Assembly: GCA_020851735.1 (NCBI GenBank)
Contig: JADZCD010000033.1
Coordinates: 41,237-105,236 of the forward strand
DNA: 64,000 bases
Source of the DNA: Phycisphaeraceae bacterium
Lineage (GTDB): Bacteria > Planctomycetota > Phycisphaerae > Phycisphaerales > Phycisphaeraceae
Reading direction: 5' to 3'
Below the pieces are notes generated by a model. That model did not search any database. It saw nothing but the letters and a program-made list of their open reading frames with translations, and had not been told where the DNA came from. Each line of letters starts with the position of its first letter. Positions within the stretch are counted from its first letter, which is position 1. This document shows positions 24,955-32,129 of this stretch, piece after piece. The position numbers and the translations under genes are program-made.

Positions 24955-25929
24955 ATGGCAGAAAGCCCACACGAGTTAGTGCAGCGGATCACCGAGCAGG
25001 TGCTGGCGGAGCTGTCGGCACGTGGGCTGTTGGCAGGCAAGGGGCAGCGGGTGGAGATTCATCCGCCGGTGGGGGTGTGCACGGGGGATTATTCGAAGTT
25101 TGCGGAACGCGGCGATCTTCCGGGGGGGCGAACGCCCGCAAAACAGGCACCGGAAAATCCAGTGGGAGGAAGCACACAGCAGGCTGCGCCCGGCGGTGGG
25201 GCACCCGGCGCCGCCGGGGGCGGAGAGGCGCTCAAAGGAATTGTGACGGCTAAGCAGTTGCTGGCGGCGATGGCGAAGGCGGCGGACGGGGTGGCGCGGC
25301 TGGCAGGGGACGCGCGGTTGACGGCGCTCGCGCAGGACCTGGTGAAGGAGAAGCCGGGGAAGGTGGTGTGGGAGGGGGTGCGATCGTTCGCTAGACAGGC
25401 GGGGGGCGATACCGGGGGAAACACACAGCAGGCTGCGCCGTGCGGTGTGGCACCCGAGGCTGCTTCCGGGGGTACTTTCGGGGGCGGGGGGGTTACTTCC
25501 GGGGGGTGGGCGTGGTGGATTGATGGGCGGTGCCCGGTGGTGGAAGAGATGACGACGACGCACAAGGCGTCGCTGCGGATGATCGGGGTGAATCGGGATC
25601 CAAAGGCGACGGCGGAGGCGATCCGGAAATTGGCGGAGCTGGTCAAGACTAAAGAGGTGGTGGGGGGACTGCTGTTTGTGACGGGGGCGGCCAGGGCGAT
25701 GTGTCTGGCCAATCGTCATCCGGCGCTGCGGGCGGTGCAGGGCACGTGCGTGGAAGCGGTGAAGCAGGGGATGGCGGAAGTGGGGGCGAACGTGCTGGTG
25801 GTGGAGTATTTGCACGTGCGTGGGGAAGCGATGATCCAGATGGTCAATGAAATGCGGGCGACGGCGCCTAAGGTGGTGGCGGCGTTGGAAAGGGATTTGA
25901 CGGACCTGCACCGGGGCGGGAGTCGGTAA
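24955..25929 (+). CDS. RpiB/LacAB-like protein of the BMC with N-terminal encapsulation peptide
   Basis: The first 22 residues (HELVQRITEQVLAELSARG) form an amphipathic helix very like the encapsulation peptides of the neighbouring enzymes. The C-terminal 100 residues resemble the end of ribose-5-phosphate isomerase B: LANRHPALRAVQGTC, then MAEVGANVLVVEYLHV, which parallels the NDANVLxLGxRV motif with the catalytic-type residues altered. The middle is rich in Gly and Pro and holds two in-frame copies of a repeat with the residues TQQAAP. The reaction is unknown. It is 324 residues, from ATG 24955, after a 14-base gap. Confidence 0.6.
   Translation: MAESPHELVQRITEQVLAELSARGLLAGKGQRVEIHPPVGVCTGDYSKFAERGDLPGGRTPAKQAPENPVGGSTQQAAPGGGAPGAAGGGEALKGIVTAKQLLAAMAKAADGVARLAGDARLTALAQDLVKEKPGKVVWEGVRSFARQAGGDTGGNTQQAAPCGVAPEAASGGTFGGGGVTSGGWAWWIDGRCPVVEEMTTTHKASLRMIGVNRDPKATAEAIRKLAELVKTKEVVGGLLFVTGAARAMCLANRHPALRAVQGTCVEAVKQGMAEVGANVLVVEYLHVRGEAMIQMVNEMRATAPKVVAALERDLTDLHRGGSR
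25173..25208 (+). repeat. CACACAGCAGGCTGCGCC repeat, copy 1 (in coding DNA)
   Basis: CACACAGCAGGCTGCGCC, then a GGCGGTGGGGCACCCGG tail, translates as TQQAAPGGGAPG. A near-identical copy lies about 250 bases downstream in the same gene and the same frame. Confidence 0.7.
25422..25455 (+). repeat. CACACAGCAGGCTGCGCC repeat, copy 2 (in coding DNA)
   Basis: CACACAGCAGGCTGCGCC followed by GTGCGGTGTGGCACCCG. GGTGTGG and the adjoining bases allow an imperfect hairpin. TTCCGGGGG-type motifs lie directly downstream (about 25460-25510). Confidence 0.7.
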
Positions 25930-25956
25930 GAGCCGCTTTTTGGGAAGCAAGGAACT

Positions 25957-26265
25957 ATGCGAATCGCACGCGTCATAGGTCAGGTGGTGCTAAGTCCCAA
26001 GCTCAGTGAGCTGGTGGCGGGGCAGTATTTGCTGGCTGAGACGCTGGACTTGCCGGCGCTGGAAAAGCTGCCGGCGGTGGTGGGGCGGAGTAAGCCCATG
26101 CCCGAAGCGCTGGTGGTGTTCGATCAACTGGGGGCGGGGGTGGGGCAGTTGATCGCGGTCAGCGAAGGGCGCGAGGCGTGCGTGCCGTTTGAGCCTAAGC
26201 GTGTGCCATTGGATGCGTATTGCGCGGCGATCTTAGATGAAGTGGAGATCACCAGCCGCGTTTAG
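25957..26265 (+). CDS. BMC-P vertex pentamer, third paralogue
   Basis: A 102-residue EutN/CcmL-type vertex protein: MRIARVIGQVVLSPKLSELVAGQYLLAE, then ALVVFDQLGAGVGQLIAVSEG and a C-terminal extension VPFEPKRVPLDAYCAAILDEVEI. The DQLGAG turn is shared with the second paralogue. Three different BMC-P genes are a hallmark of the Planctomycetes/Verrucomicrobia-type locus. It lies 27 bases after the RpiB-like gene and 22 before the aldolase. Confidence 0.93.
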   Translation: MRIARVIGQVVLSPKLSELVAGQYLLAETLDLPALEKLPAVVGRSKPMPEALVVFDQLGAGVGQLIAVSEGREACVPFEPKRVPLDAYCAAILDEVEITSRV

Positions 26266-26287
26266 AAGTCAACTAAAGAGGTGACGG

Positions 26288-27211
26288 ATGAACGGATACA
26301 CGGATCAGCCGATCTGGCAATTAAAGAAGCAGATGTGCGACATCGGGCAGCGCATCTGGCAGAAGGGCTTTTGCGCGGGTAACGAGGGCAATCACTCGGC
26401 CCGCATCGGTCCGGACCGGGTGCTGTGCACGCCCACGGGGGTGAGCAAGGGATTCTTGACGCCCGAGGATATCTGCGTGGTGGACATGAACGGCAAGCAG
26501 GTGGAGCCCAACGCCAAGGGGATGAAGCGGACCAGTGAGGTGTTGATTCACCTGGCGATCTACAAGCATCGGCCGGACATCCGGGCGGTGATTCACAGCC
26601 ACCCGCCGCATGCCACGGCGTTCGCCATCGCGCAGATTCCACTGCCGGCGGGAATCCACCCGGAGGCGGAGGTGTTTCTGGGCAAGGTGCCGACGGCGCG
26701 GTATGCCACGCCCAGCAAGCCGGACCTGGCGGACAGCATCATTCCGCTGATCAAGCCGGACACCAACACGGTGCTGATGGGCAATCACGGTTCGGTGAGC
26801 TTTGATGCGACGCTGATCGGGGCGTATTACCGGCTGGAGATTCTGGATGCTTACAGCCGGATTCTGCTCTTGTGCAAGCAACTGGGGAACGTGAACGTGC
26901 TGTCCAAGGACGAAATGGTGGACTTGCTGAAGGTCAAGGAGTCGTTTGGATTCCCGGACTCGCGCTTGACGTGTGCGGCCAGCGGGTGCGTGGTGGAGCA
27001 GAACCAGCCGTTTTTGGCTTCGTTTGACGTGCGGCCGATGTCGGCGGCGTGCGCGTGCGGGAGCGATGAGGTCACGGGGCGATCGACGCCGCTGGACGCG
27101 GCGGTGCAGACGGCGGTGGCGGCGCACGCGGGGTCTGGCCCGGTGAGTGAAGAGACATTTGAGCAGATGGTGGCGGCGATCACGGATCAGATCATGGCGG
27201 CGAAGGCGTAA
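26288..27211 (+). CDS. Class II sugar-phosphate aldolase (fuculose/rhamnulose-phosphate type) with C-terminal encapsulation peptide
   Basis: The zinc-dependent aldolase splits a ketose 1-phosphate (L-fuculose- or L-rhamnulose-1-phosphate) to dihydroxyacetone phosphate and lactaldehyde, the substrate of the compartment. Motifs: GNEGNHSARIG, TPTGVSKGFLTPED, the zinc pair HSHPPHATAFA, EAEVF with the catalytic Glu, and GNHGSVSFDATL with a further His. The fold ends near residue 225; the remaining 80 residues are a linker and a terminal amphipathic helix (SEETFEQMVAAITDQIMAA), an encapsulation peptide. Start ATG 26288 has AGAGGTG upstream. Confidence 0.92.
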   Translation: MNGYTDQPIWQLKKQMCDIGQRIWQKGFCAGNEGNHSARIGPDRVLCTPTGVSKGFLTPEDICVVDMNGKQVEPNAKGMKRTSEVLIHLAIYKHRPDIRAVIHSHPPHATAFAIAQIPLPAGIHPEAEVFLGKVPTARYATPSKPDLADSIIPLIKPDTNTVLMGNHGSVSFDATLIGAYYRLEILDAYSRILLLCKQLGNVNVLSKDEMVDLLKVKESFGFPDSRLTCAASGCVVEQNQPFLASFDVRPMSAACACGSDEVTGRSTPLDAAVQTAVAAHAGSGPVSEETFEQMVAAITDQIMAAKA

Positions 27212-27220
27212 GACGAACTA

Positions 27221-27360
27221 TTTGCCACGGAGATCACGGTCTTCGACCCTGAGGCGGAGTCTTGGGCTCAGACCCGAAGGGAGGGCACGGAGGCGAGGCA
27301 AAAGAATTCAATGTCAATAGTAGTTTCCTCTGTGTTCTCAGTGTTCTCCGTGGTGAAAAT
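27221..27360. repeat. CACGGAGA dyad repeat, copy E, with a 45-base insert
   Basis: Left arm GCCACGGAGATCACGG, then an inserted TCTTCGACCCTGAGGCGGAG that continues to GCTCAGACCCGAAGGGAGGG (27240-27285), and right arm CTGTGTTCTCAGTGTTCTCC. The insert is an imperfect hairpin and recurs in copy F at 42295. Confidence 0.75.
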
Positions 27361-27402
27361 GAATTGAATTAAAAGGTAGGGCCATCACGCAAGGGCAATC
27401 TC

Positions 27403-28326
27403 ATGAGCATCAAAGTGGCGGTGATCGGCGGTGGCGGGCGGGTGGGGTCGAACGCGGCGTTTGCGCTCCAGTGCGGGAAGGTCGTCCGCGAGATTCTGCT
27501 GGTGGACGTGAACGCGGAGCTGGCGGGGGGCGAGGCGCTGGACCTCATGCACGGGGCGTCGCTGTGCGCGGATCAGGTGATCCGGGCGGGGGGGACGGAT
27601 GCCGCGGCCGACGCGGACGTGGTGTGCATCACGGCTGGCTCGCGGCGCAAGCCGGACGAATCGCGGCTGGATTTGATTAATCGGAATGTGTCGATTTTTA
27701 AGGGGATTCTGGACGACCTAAAGAAGAACAAGCTCAAGTCCGACGCGATCTTGTTTGTGGTGTCCAATCCGGTGGACATTCTGACGCGGATGGCCATGGA
27801 ATATTTGGGTTGGCCGGCGGCGCGGGTGATTGGATTGGGCACGGTGCTGGACACGGCCCGGTTCTGCTCGATTATCGCGGAGGCAAAAAGTCTGCCGGCC
27901 ACGCAAGTCAAGGCGCTGATTCTCGGCGAGCACGGGGATACGATGGCGCCGATCTGGTCGAGCGCGACGGTGGCGGGGATTCCGCTGGCGAAATTGCTGT
28001 CGGTCAATGAACAGAACGAGTTGTTTAAGCGCACGCAAGGCTCGGGGGCGGAAGTGATCCGGCGCAAGGGCGGGGCGGGCTACGCGGTGGGGCTGGGCAT
28101 CGCGGAGGTGATCCACGCGATCGCGCTGGACAGCCGGCGGATCTTGCCGGTGAGCTCGAAGATGACCGGGCAATACGGGATGCGCGACGTGTGTCTGAGC
28201 ATTCCCACCGTGGTGGGACGCGCGGGCGTACTGGGCACGCATGAGATTGAACTGTGGCCCAAGGAAGTGCAGGGCTTGCAGGGCAGCGCCAAGGCGCTGG
28301 CGGAGACGTGGGGGAAGGTGAAGTGA
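27403..28326 (+). CDS. Lactate/malate dehydrogenase family oxidoreductase
   Basis: A 307-residue NAD-dependent 2-hydroxyacid dehydrogenase of the LDH/MDH superfamily: KVAVIGGGGRVGSNAAFAL, ILLVDVNAELAGGEALDLMHG, VVSNPVDILT, GLGTVLDTARF and the catalytic His in ILGEHGDTMAPIWS. The mobile-loop specificity residue that is Gln in lactate and Arg in malate dehydrogenases falls in AGSRRKPDESR, where both neighbouring residues are Arg, more malate-like. In related BMC loci the enzyme is annotated as lactate dehydrogenase and may oxidise the lactate made downstream. No encapsulation helix is seen. Confidence 0.85.
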   Translation: MSIKVAVIGGGGRVGSNAAFALQCGKVVREILLVDVNAELAGGEALDLMHGASLCADQVIRAGGTDAAADADVVCITAGSRRKPDESRLDLINRNVSIFKGILDDLKKNKLKSDAILFVVSNPVDILTRMAMEYLGWPAARVIGLGTVLDTARFCSIIAEAKSLPATQVKALILGEHGDTMAPIWSSATVAGIPLAKLLSVNEQNELFKRTQGSGAEVIRRKGGAGYAVGLGIAEVIHAIALDSRRILPVSSKMTGQYGMRDVCLSIPTVVGRAGVLGTHEIELWPKEVQGLQGSAKALAETWGKVK

Positions 28327-28334
28327 GGCAGAGG

Positions 28335-28383
28335 AGTTAGGGGTTAGGGGTTAGGGGTTGGGGTTGGGGTTTGGGGATTAGGG
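28335..28383 (+). repeat. Telomere-like TTAGGGG array
   Basis: GTTAGGGG units and variants (TTGGGG, TTTGGGG, ATTAGGG) run between the dehydrogenase and the serine hydrolase. They are the reverse complement of the array at 20927. Confidence 0.7.
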
Positions 28384-28448
28384 AAAGGCAATGAACAAAA
28401 CAATACCCCAGACCCCGATTTAGTGACTGATGAGAACGAGTCTCCAAC

Positions 28449-29903
28449 ATGGCTAAGACAACAAAAACGCGAAATCTGGCGGGGAAGCTCAAGGACATTG
28501 ACCGTATCGTGGCCAAGGCGATGAAAGTATGGTCCGTGCCGGGCCTGGCCATCGGGGTGGTGCACGACCAGGAAATCGTGTTGACCAAGGGGTATGGGTA
28601 TCGAGACCTGGAAAAGAAGCTGCCGTTTACGGGCCGGACGGTGTCAGTGATCGGCTCGTGCACGAAGGCGATGACGGCGACGTGTCTGGGCATTCTGGTG
28701 GATCAGGGGAAAATCGCGTGGGACAAGCCGGTGCGGCAGTATCTGCCGTGGTTTGCGTTAAGCGACGCTTTTGCGGGTGAGCGGGTGACGCCTCGGGATC
28801 TGGTGAGCCATCGGACGGGTCTGCCGGGGCACGACCGGATGTGGTACGGCAGTGACCTGTCGCGGCGGAAATTGATCGAGCGATTGAAGTATCTGCCGCT
28901 GAGCTGCGATGTGCGCACGAATTTTCAGTACAACAACATCGCGTACGCGGCGGCGGCGATGCTGATTGAGGAAGTGTCGGGCTTAACGTGGGAAGATTTC
29001 ATGCGGCAGTATCTCTTGGGGCCGCTGGGGATGGACACGCGCTGTTTTACGGTGGACCGGATGCAGCAGGCGGCGGAATACGCCCAGCCGTATCACGTGC
29101 GGCAAGGCAAGCCGGTGCGCGTGCCGCATTATGAGCTGCCGCAGATCGGCCCGGCGGGACCGACGGCATTTTGTGCGGTGGACATGTGCCAGTGGCTGAA
29201 GCTGAACCTGGGTGTAGGGAAATTTGGCGAGCAGCAGATTGTCAGCGAGGACGGGATCAAGTTCTGCCAGCGTCCGACGATGTGGGTGGGCGGTGTGATC
29301 GGGTATCCGCCGGTGTGTCATGTGAATTACGGAATGGGCTGGTTTATCACGGATTTCCGCGGCAGGCACTACATCAATCACGGCGGGGGGATCAGCGGGT
29401 TTTCGTCGTTTGTGTCGCTGCTGCCTAATGAGAAGTTCGGGGCGGTGGTTTTGTGCAACGCGGCGGGCTCGCCGGCATTGGGCGTGACTAACAGCAGCAT
29501 TCACGATCGGCTGCTGGGGTTGGAGCCAATGGATCGGATCCAGCAGGTGTTCGACGATCAGAAGAATATCGAGCAGCGGGCCAAGGCCAACCCGCCGGCG
29601 GCGCCGCCGGCACGGAAGATGGGCACGCGGCCGACGCATGCGCTGGAGGATTACGCGGGCGAATATTTCCACCCCGGGTACGGATCGATTGCGATTAAGA
29701 AGGAAGGAAGAGGGCTGACGGCCAAGTTCCACCGGGACCGGGGGGTGCTAAAGCATTATCACTACGACGTGTTTGACTGGGTGGAGGAGTCGGGGCGGAA
29801 CGCGCGGCTGAGCTTTCAGATGGATCGGGATGGGCGGATCGTGAGCTTGGGGGCGCCGTTTGAGCCGGCGCTGGCGGAGATCGTGTTTGTCAAGAAGTCC
29901 TAG
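28449..29903 (+). CDS. Serine beta-lactamase-like hydrolase (class C/esterase type)
   Basis: A penicillin-binding-protein-like serine hydrolase of 484 residues. The catalytic SxxK is SCTKAMTA (about residue 66), the YxN motif is YNNIAYAAAA, and the third motif is NHGGGISGFSSFVSLL. The C-terminal 100 residues form an added domain common in this family. I see no signal peptide, so it may be cytoplasmic, unlike true beta-lactamases. The substrate is unknown; a carbohydrate esterase role would fit a sugar-degrading locus. It is inside the BMC region, on the same strand, but its link to the compartment is only positional. Confidence 0.8.
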   Translation: MAKTTKTRNLAGKLKDIDRIVAKAMKVWSVPGLAIGVVHDQEIVLTKGYGYRDLEKKLPFTGRTVSVIGSCTKAMTATCLGILVDQGKIAWDKPVRQYLPWFALSDAFAGERVTPRDLVSHRTGLPGHDRMWYGSDLSRRKLIERLKYLPLSCDVRTNFQYNNIAYAAAAMLIEEVSGLTWEDFMRQYLLGPLGMDTRCFTVDRMQQAAEYAQPYHVRQGKPVRVPHYELPQIGPAGPTAFCAVDMCQWLKLNLGVGKFGEQQIVSEDGIKFCQRPTMWVGGVIGYPPVCHVNYGMGWFITDFRGRHYINHGGGISGFSSFVSLLPNEKFGAVVLCNAAGSPALGVTNSSIHDRLLGLEPMDRIQQVFDDQKNIEQRAKANPPAAPPARKMGTRPTHALEDYAGEYFHPGYGSIAIKKEGRGLTAKFHRDRGVLKHYHYDVFDWVEESGRNARLSFQMDRDGRIVSLGAPFEPALAEIVFVKKS

Positions 29904-29921
29904 AGAGATGGAGCAGCGGCG

Positions 29922-31118
29922 ATGGTGACTAAGAGTCTGGATCAGAAACTGGCGCGCATCCTGGCGGACCCGGCGAGCAAGGATTTTATTCTGGCCGACG
30001 CCAAGGACGCGGACATGGCGTACGGGATGGCTTCGGCGGGCAAGTCGCCGGAACACCATGCGCACGAAGGGCGGTTTCGATCGCTGGCGGAATATCGGGA
30101 ATTGATCCGCCAGAACGTCAAGCAGGGATTGGTGGACATCATGCTGATGAGCGCGTCGACCAACGACGTGCTGACGATCAAAGAAAAGTTGTTTGAGAAT
30201 TCCGCGGTGACGCCGGCAGCGCGGGCCAACGACACGACGGACATTCATCTGGCGATGGGCGGGGTGTATCCGGCGCAGCCGTCGCGTCCGTTCCGCACGG
30301 CGGTGATCGATCACATCATGTGCGGGAAGGTTGAGTGTAGCCCGGAGGAGCGAAAACTGGGGGCGAACCTGGGGCTGTATTCGGTGACGTTTAACAACAA
30401 TCTGGATTTGGATCTGCGAACGCTGGAGGCGTATAAGGAATTTCGCATCGAGGCGGAGCGCAAGGGTTTTCGGCATTTCATGGAAGTGTTTGACCCTAAC
30501 GCGGTGCAGGCGTCGATTCCGGATTTGGGGCGCTTTATCAACGACATGATCGCGCGGACGCTGGCGGGCGTGGCGGGCAAGGGTCGGCCGGTGTTCTTGA
30601 AGATCGCGTATCACGGCCCGGCCGCGATGGAACAACTGGCCAGCTACGACCGGACGCTGGTGCCGGGGATTTTAGGTGGGTCCAGCGGCACGACGTTTGA
30701 CGCGTTTTTCCAGCTATGGGAAGCGCGGAAATACGGGGCCCGGGCGGCGCTATACGGGCGGATGATCAACAACAGCGAGCACCAGCTATCGTTTATCGAG
30801 CACTTGCGCGGGCTGGCGGACGGCAAGATCGACGACCCGGCCGAGGCGGTTAAGAGTTATCACGGGGCGCTGCAGAAGCTGGGGATTCGCCCGTATCGGA
30901 GTTTGGAAGATGATCTAAAGTCCAGTAAGCGGGCGACGGCGTACGGCGGGGGCGCGACGGCGGTGGTGGTGGATGGCGGCAAGAATAAGGAGGGTGGGAA
31001 AACGGTCGATAAAAAGGCTAATACGATCAAGGCGAACGGTGAGCCCGATTTTTCGAAGATGACGGCGGCGGAAAAGATCGCCTGGAACAAGGCGAGGCGA
31101 GATCGGATTTTCAAGTAG
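29922..31118 (+). CDS. Putative TIM-barrel aldolase-like protein with a C-terminal helix tail
   Basis: I cannot name this 398-residue protein with certainty. The order of strands (GLVDIMLMSASTNDV, RTAVIDHIMCG, FRHFMEVFDPNA, GRPVFLKIAYHGPAAMEQLA, VPGILGGSSGTTFDAF, GARAALYGRMIN) suggests a class I aldolase-type TIM barrel, with KIAY as a possible Schiff-base lysine and GGSSGTT as a phosphate-binding loop. The C terminus has a Gly/Lys-rich linker and a terminal helix (PDFSKMTAAEKIAWNKARRD) that could be an encapsulation peptide. It is 18 bases after the hydrolase and is the last gene before the regulator. Confidence 0.5.
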   Translation: MVTKSLDQKLARILADPASKDFILADAKDADMAYGMASAGKSPEHHAHEGRFRSLAEYRELIRQNVKQGLVDIMLMSASTNDVLTIKEKLFENSAVTPAARANDTTDIHLAMGGVYPAQPSRPFRTAVIDHIMCGKVECSPEERKLGANLGLYSVTFNNNLDLDLRTLEAYKEFRIEAERKGFRHFMEVFDPNAVQASIPDLGRFINDMIARTLAGVAGKGRPVFLKIAYHGPAAMEQLASYDRTLVPGILGGSSGTTFDAFFQLWEARKYGARAALYGRMINNSEHQLSFIEHLRGLADGKIDDPAEAVKSYHGALQKLGIRPYRSLEDDLKSSKRATAYGGGATAVVVDGGKNKEGGKTVDKKANTIKANGEPDFSKMTAAEKIAWNKARRDRIFK

Positions 31119-31216
31119 AAGATTTACGTGCAAGGTTTAAACCGGCCTCGCATTCCCATGCGGGGCTGAACGGGATTGAAGGCCCATCCCTAACCCCTAA
31201 CACCTGCGTCACTATC

Positions 31217-31975
31217 ATGCTGATTGTCGAACGCCAACAACGCCTGCTGGAGACGCTGCGAAGGCAGAAGGCGGCGCAGTTGGATGAACTGGCCCGGCAG
31301 GTGGGGGTGAGCGCATCGACGGTGCGGCGGGACTTAGAGCGGTTGGAGGAGCAGGGGCTGGTGCAGCGCACGCACGGTGGGGCGGTGTACGTGGAGCAGG
31401 ACAAAGGCCCGCGCGGGCAGACGACGGTGCTGGCTGAGCGCATGGGCACGCAGGTGGACGCCAAGCAGGCGCTGGGAGCTTACGCGGCGTCGCTGGTGCA
31501 GCCGCACATGACGGTGCTTCTGGACGGGGGCTCGACGGTGCTTTTCGCGGCCCAGCAGATTGTCGCCCGCCCATTGCAGGTGGTGACCAACAGCGTGCCG
31601 GTGGCGAATCTGTTTGCGGATGACGACGATGTGGAATTGATGCTGATCGGCGGGAGCCTGTATCCGCGCAGCGGCGTGCTGGTCGGGCCGATCGCCACGG
31701 GGTGTCTGGCGGATCTGCACGCAAACTTGATGTTCTTCTCGGTGGCGGGGATTTATGGGGAGGAGTGCTACAACCAGAACCTGGCGATGGCGCAGGTGGA
31801 ACAGGTGATGCTGCGGCAGACGTCGCAAAGCGTGCTGCTGATGGACTCCAGCAAGTTCGGGCACAAGAGCTTGACGCGGGTGTGCGGGCTGGAGGAAGTG
31901 GATCAGATTGTGACCGACGGGGGCATCAGCGAGGAATGGCGGGGGAAGCTGGGGGAGAGGTTGCGGGTGGTGTAG
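31217..31975 (+). CDS. DeoR-family transcriptional regulator
   Basis: A 252-residue regulator with an N-terminal winged helix (RQQRLLETLRRQKAAQLDELARQVGVSASTVRRDLERLEEQG) and a sugar-phosphate-sensing domain with MTVLLDGGSTVLFAAQQI, VVTNSVPVANLFA, LMLIGGSLYPRSGVLVGP and LLMDSSKFGHKSL. DeoR proteins usually repress sugar-catabolic genes until a phosphorylated intermediate binds. In this class of BMC locus the regulator lies next to the compartment genes, so it probably controls the promoter at 19125. No ribosome site is visible ahead of the ATG. Confidence 0.9.
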   Translation: MLIVERQQRLLETLRRQKAAQLDELARQVGVSASTVRRDLERLEEQGLVQRTHGGAVYVEQDKGPRGQTTVLAERMGTQVDAKQALGAYAASLVQPHMTVLLDGGSTVLFAAQQIVARPLQVVTNSVPVANLFADDDDVELMLIGGSLYPRSGVLVGPIATGCLADLHANLMFFSVAGIYGEECYNQNLAMAQVEQVMLRQTSQSVLLMDSSKFGHKSLTRVCGLEEVDQIVTDGGISEEWRGKLGERLRVV

Positions 31976-32007
31976 GGGGATAGGTTGGGCGACAAGGGGA
32001 CGGGATA

Positions 32008-32072
32008 GAAACGCCCGTCGCATGCGGCGGGGTAAAAAAGCTCGGCTGCCGGGGGCGGGGGGGTGTTTTCTG
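32008..32072 (+). repeat. Right-end fragment of the composite repeat
   Basis: CGCCCGTCGCATGCGGCGGGG and GCCGGGGGCGGGGGG are the middle and right-end parts of the element seen in pyrR, without the left palindrome. Confidence 0.6.
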
Positions 32073-32129
32073 ATAGCGGCGGATTGTGGTTATCCTTAGA
32101 TGGTGAAAATCATTTAAGGAGGTATGTCA

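Noticed and set aside
25173..25455. Repeats near 25173 and 25422 as a CRISPR array
   Set aside because: Only two copies, inside a coding gene, with no regular spacers and no cas genes.
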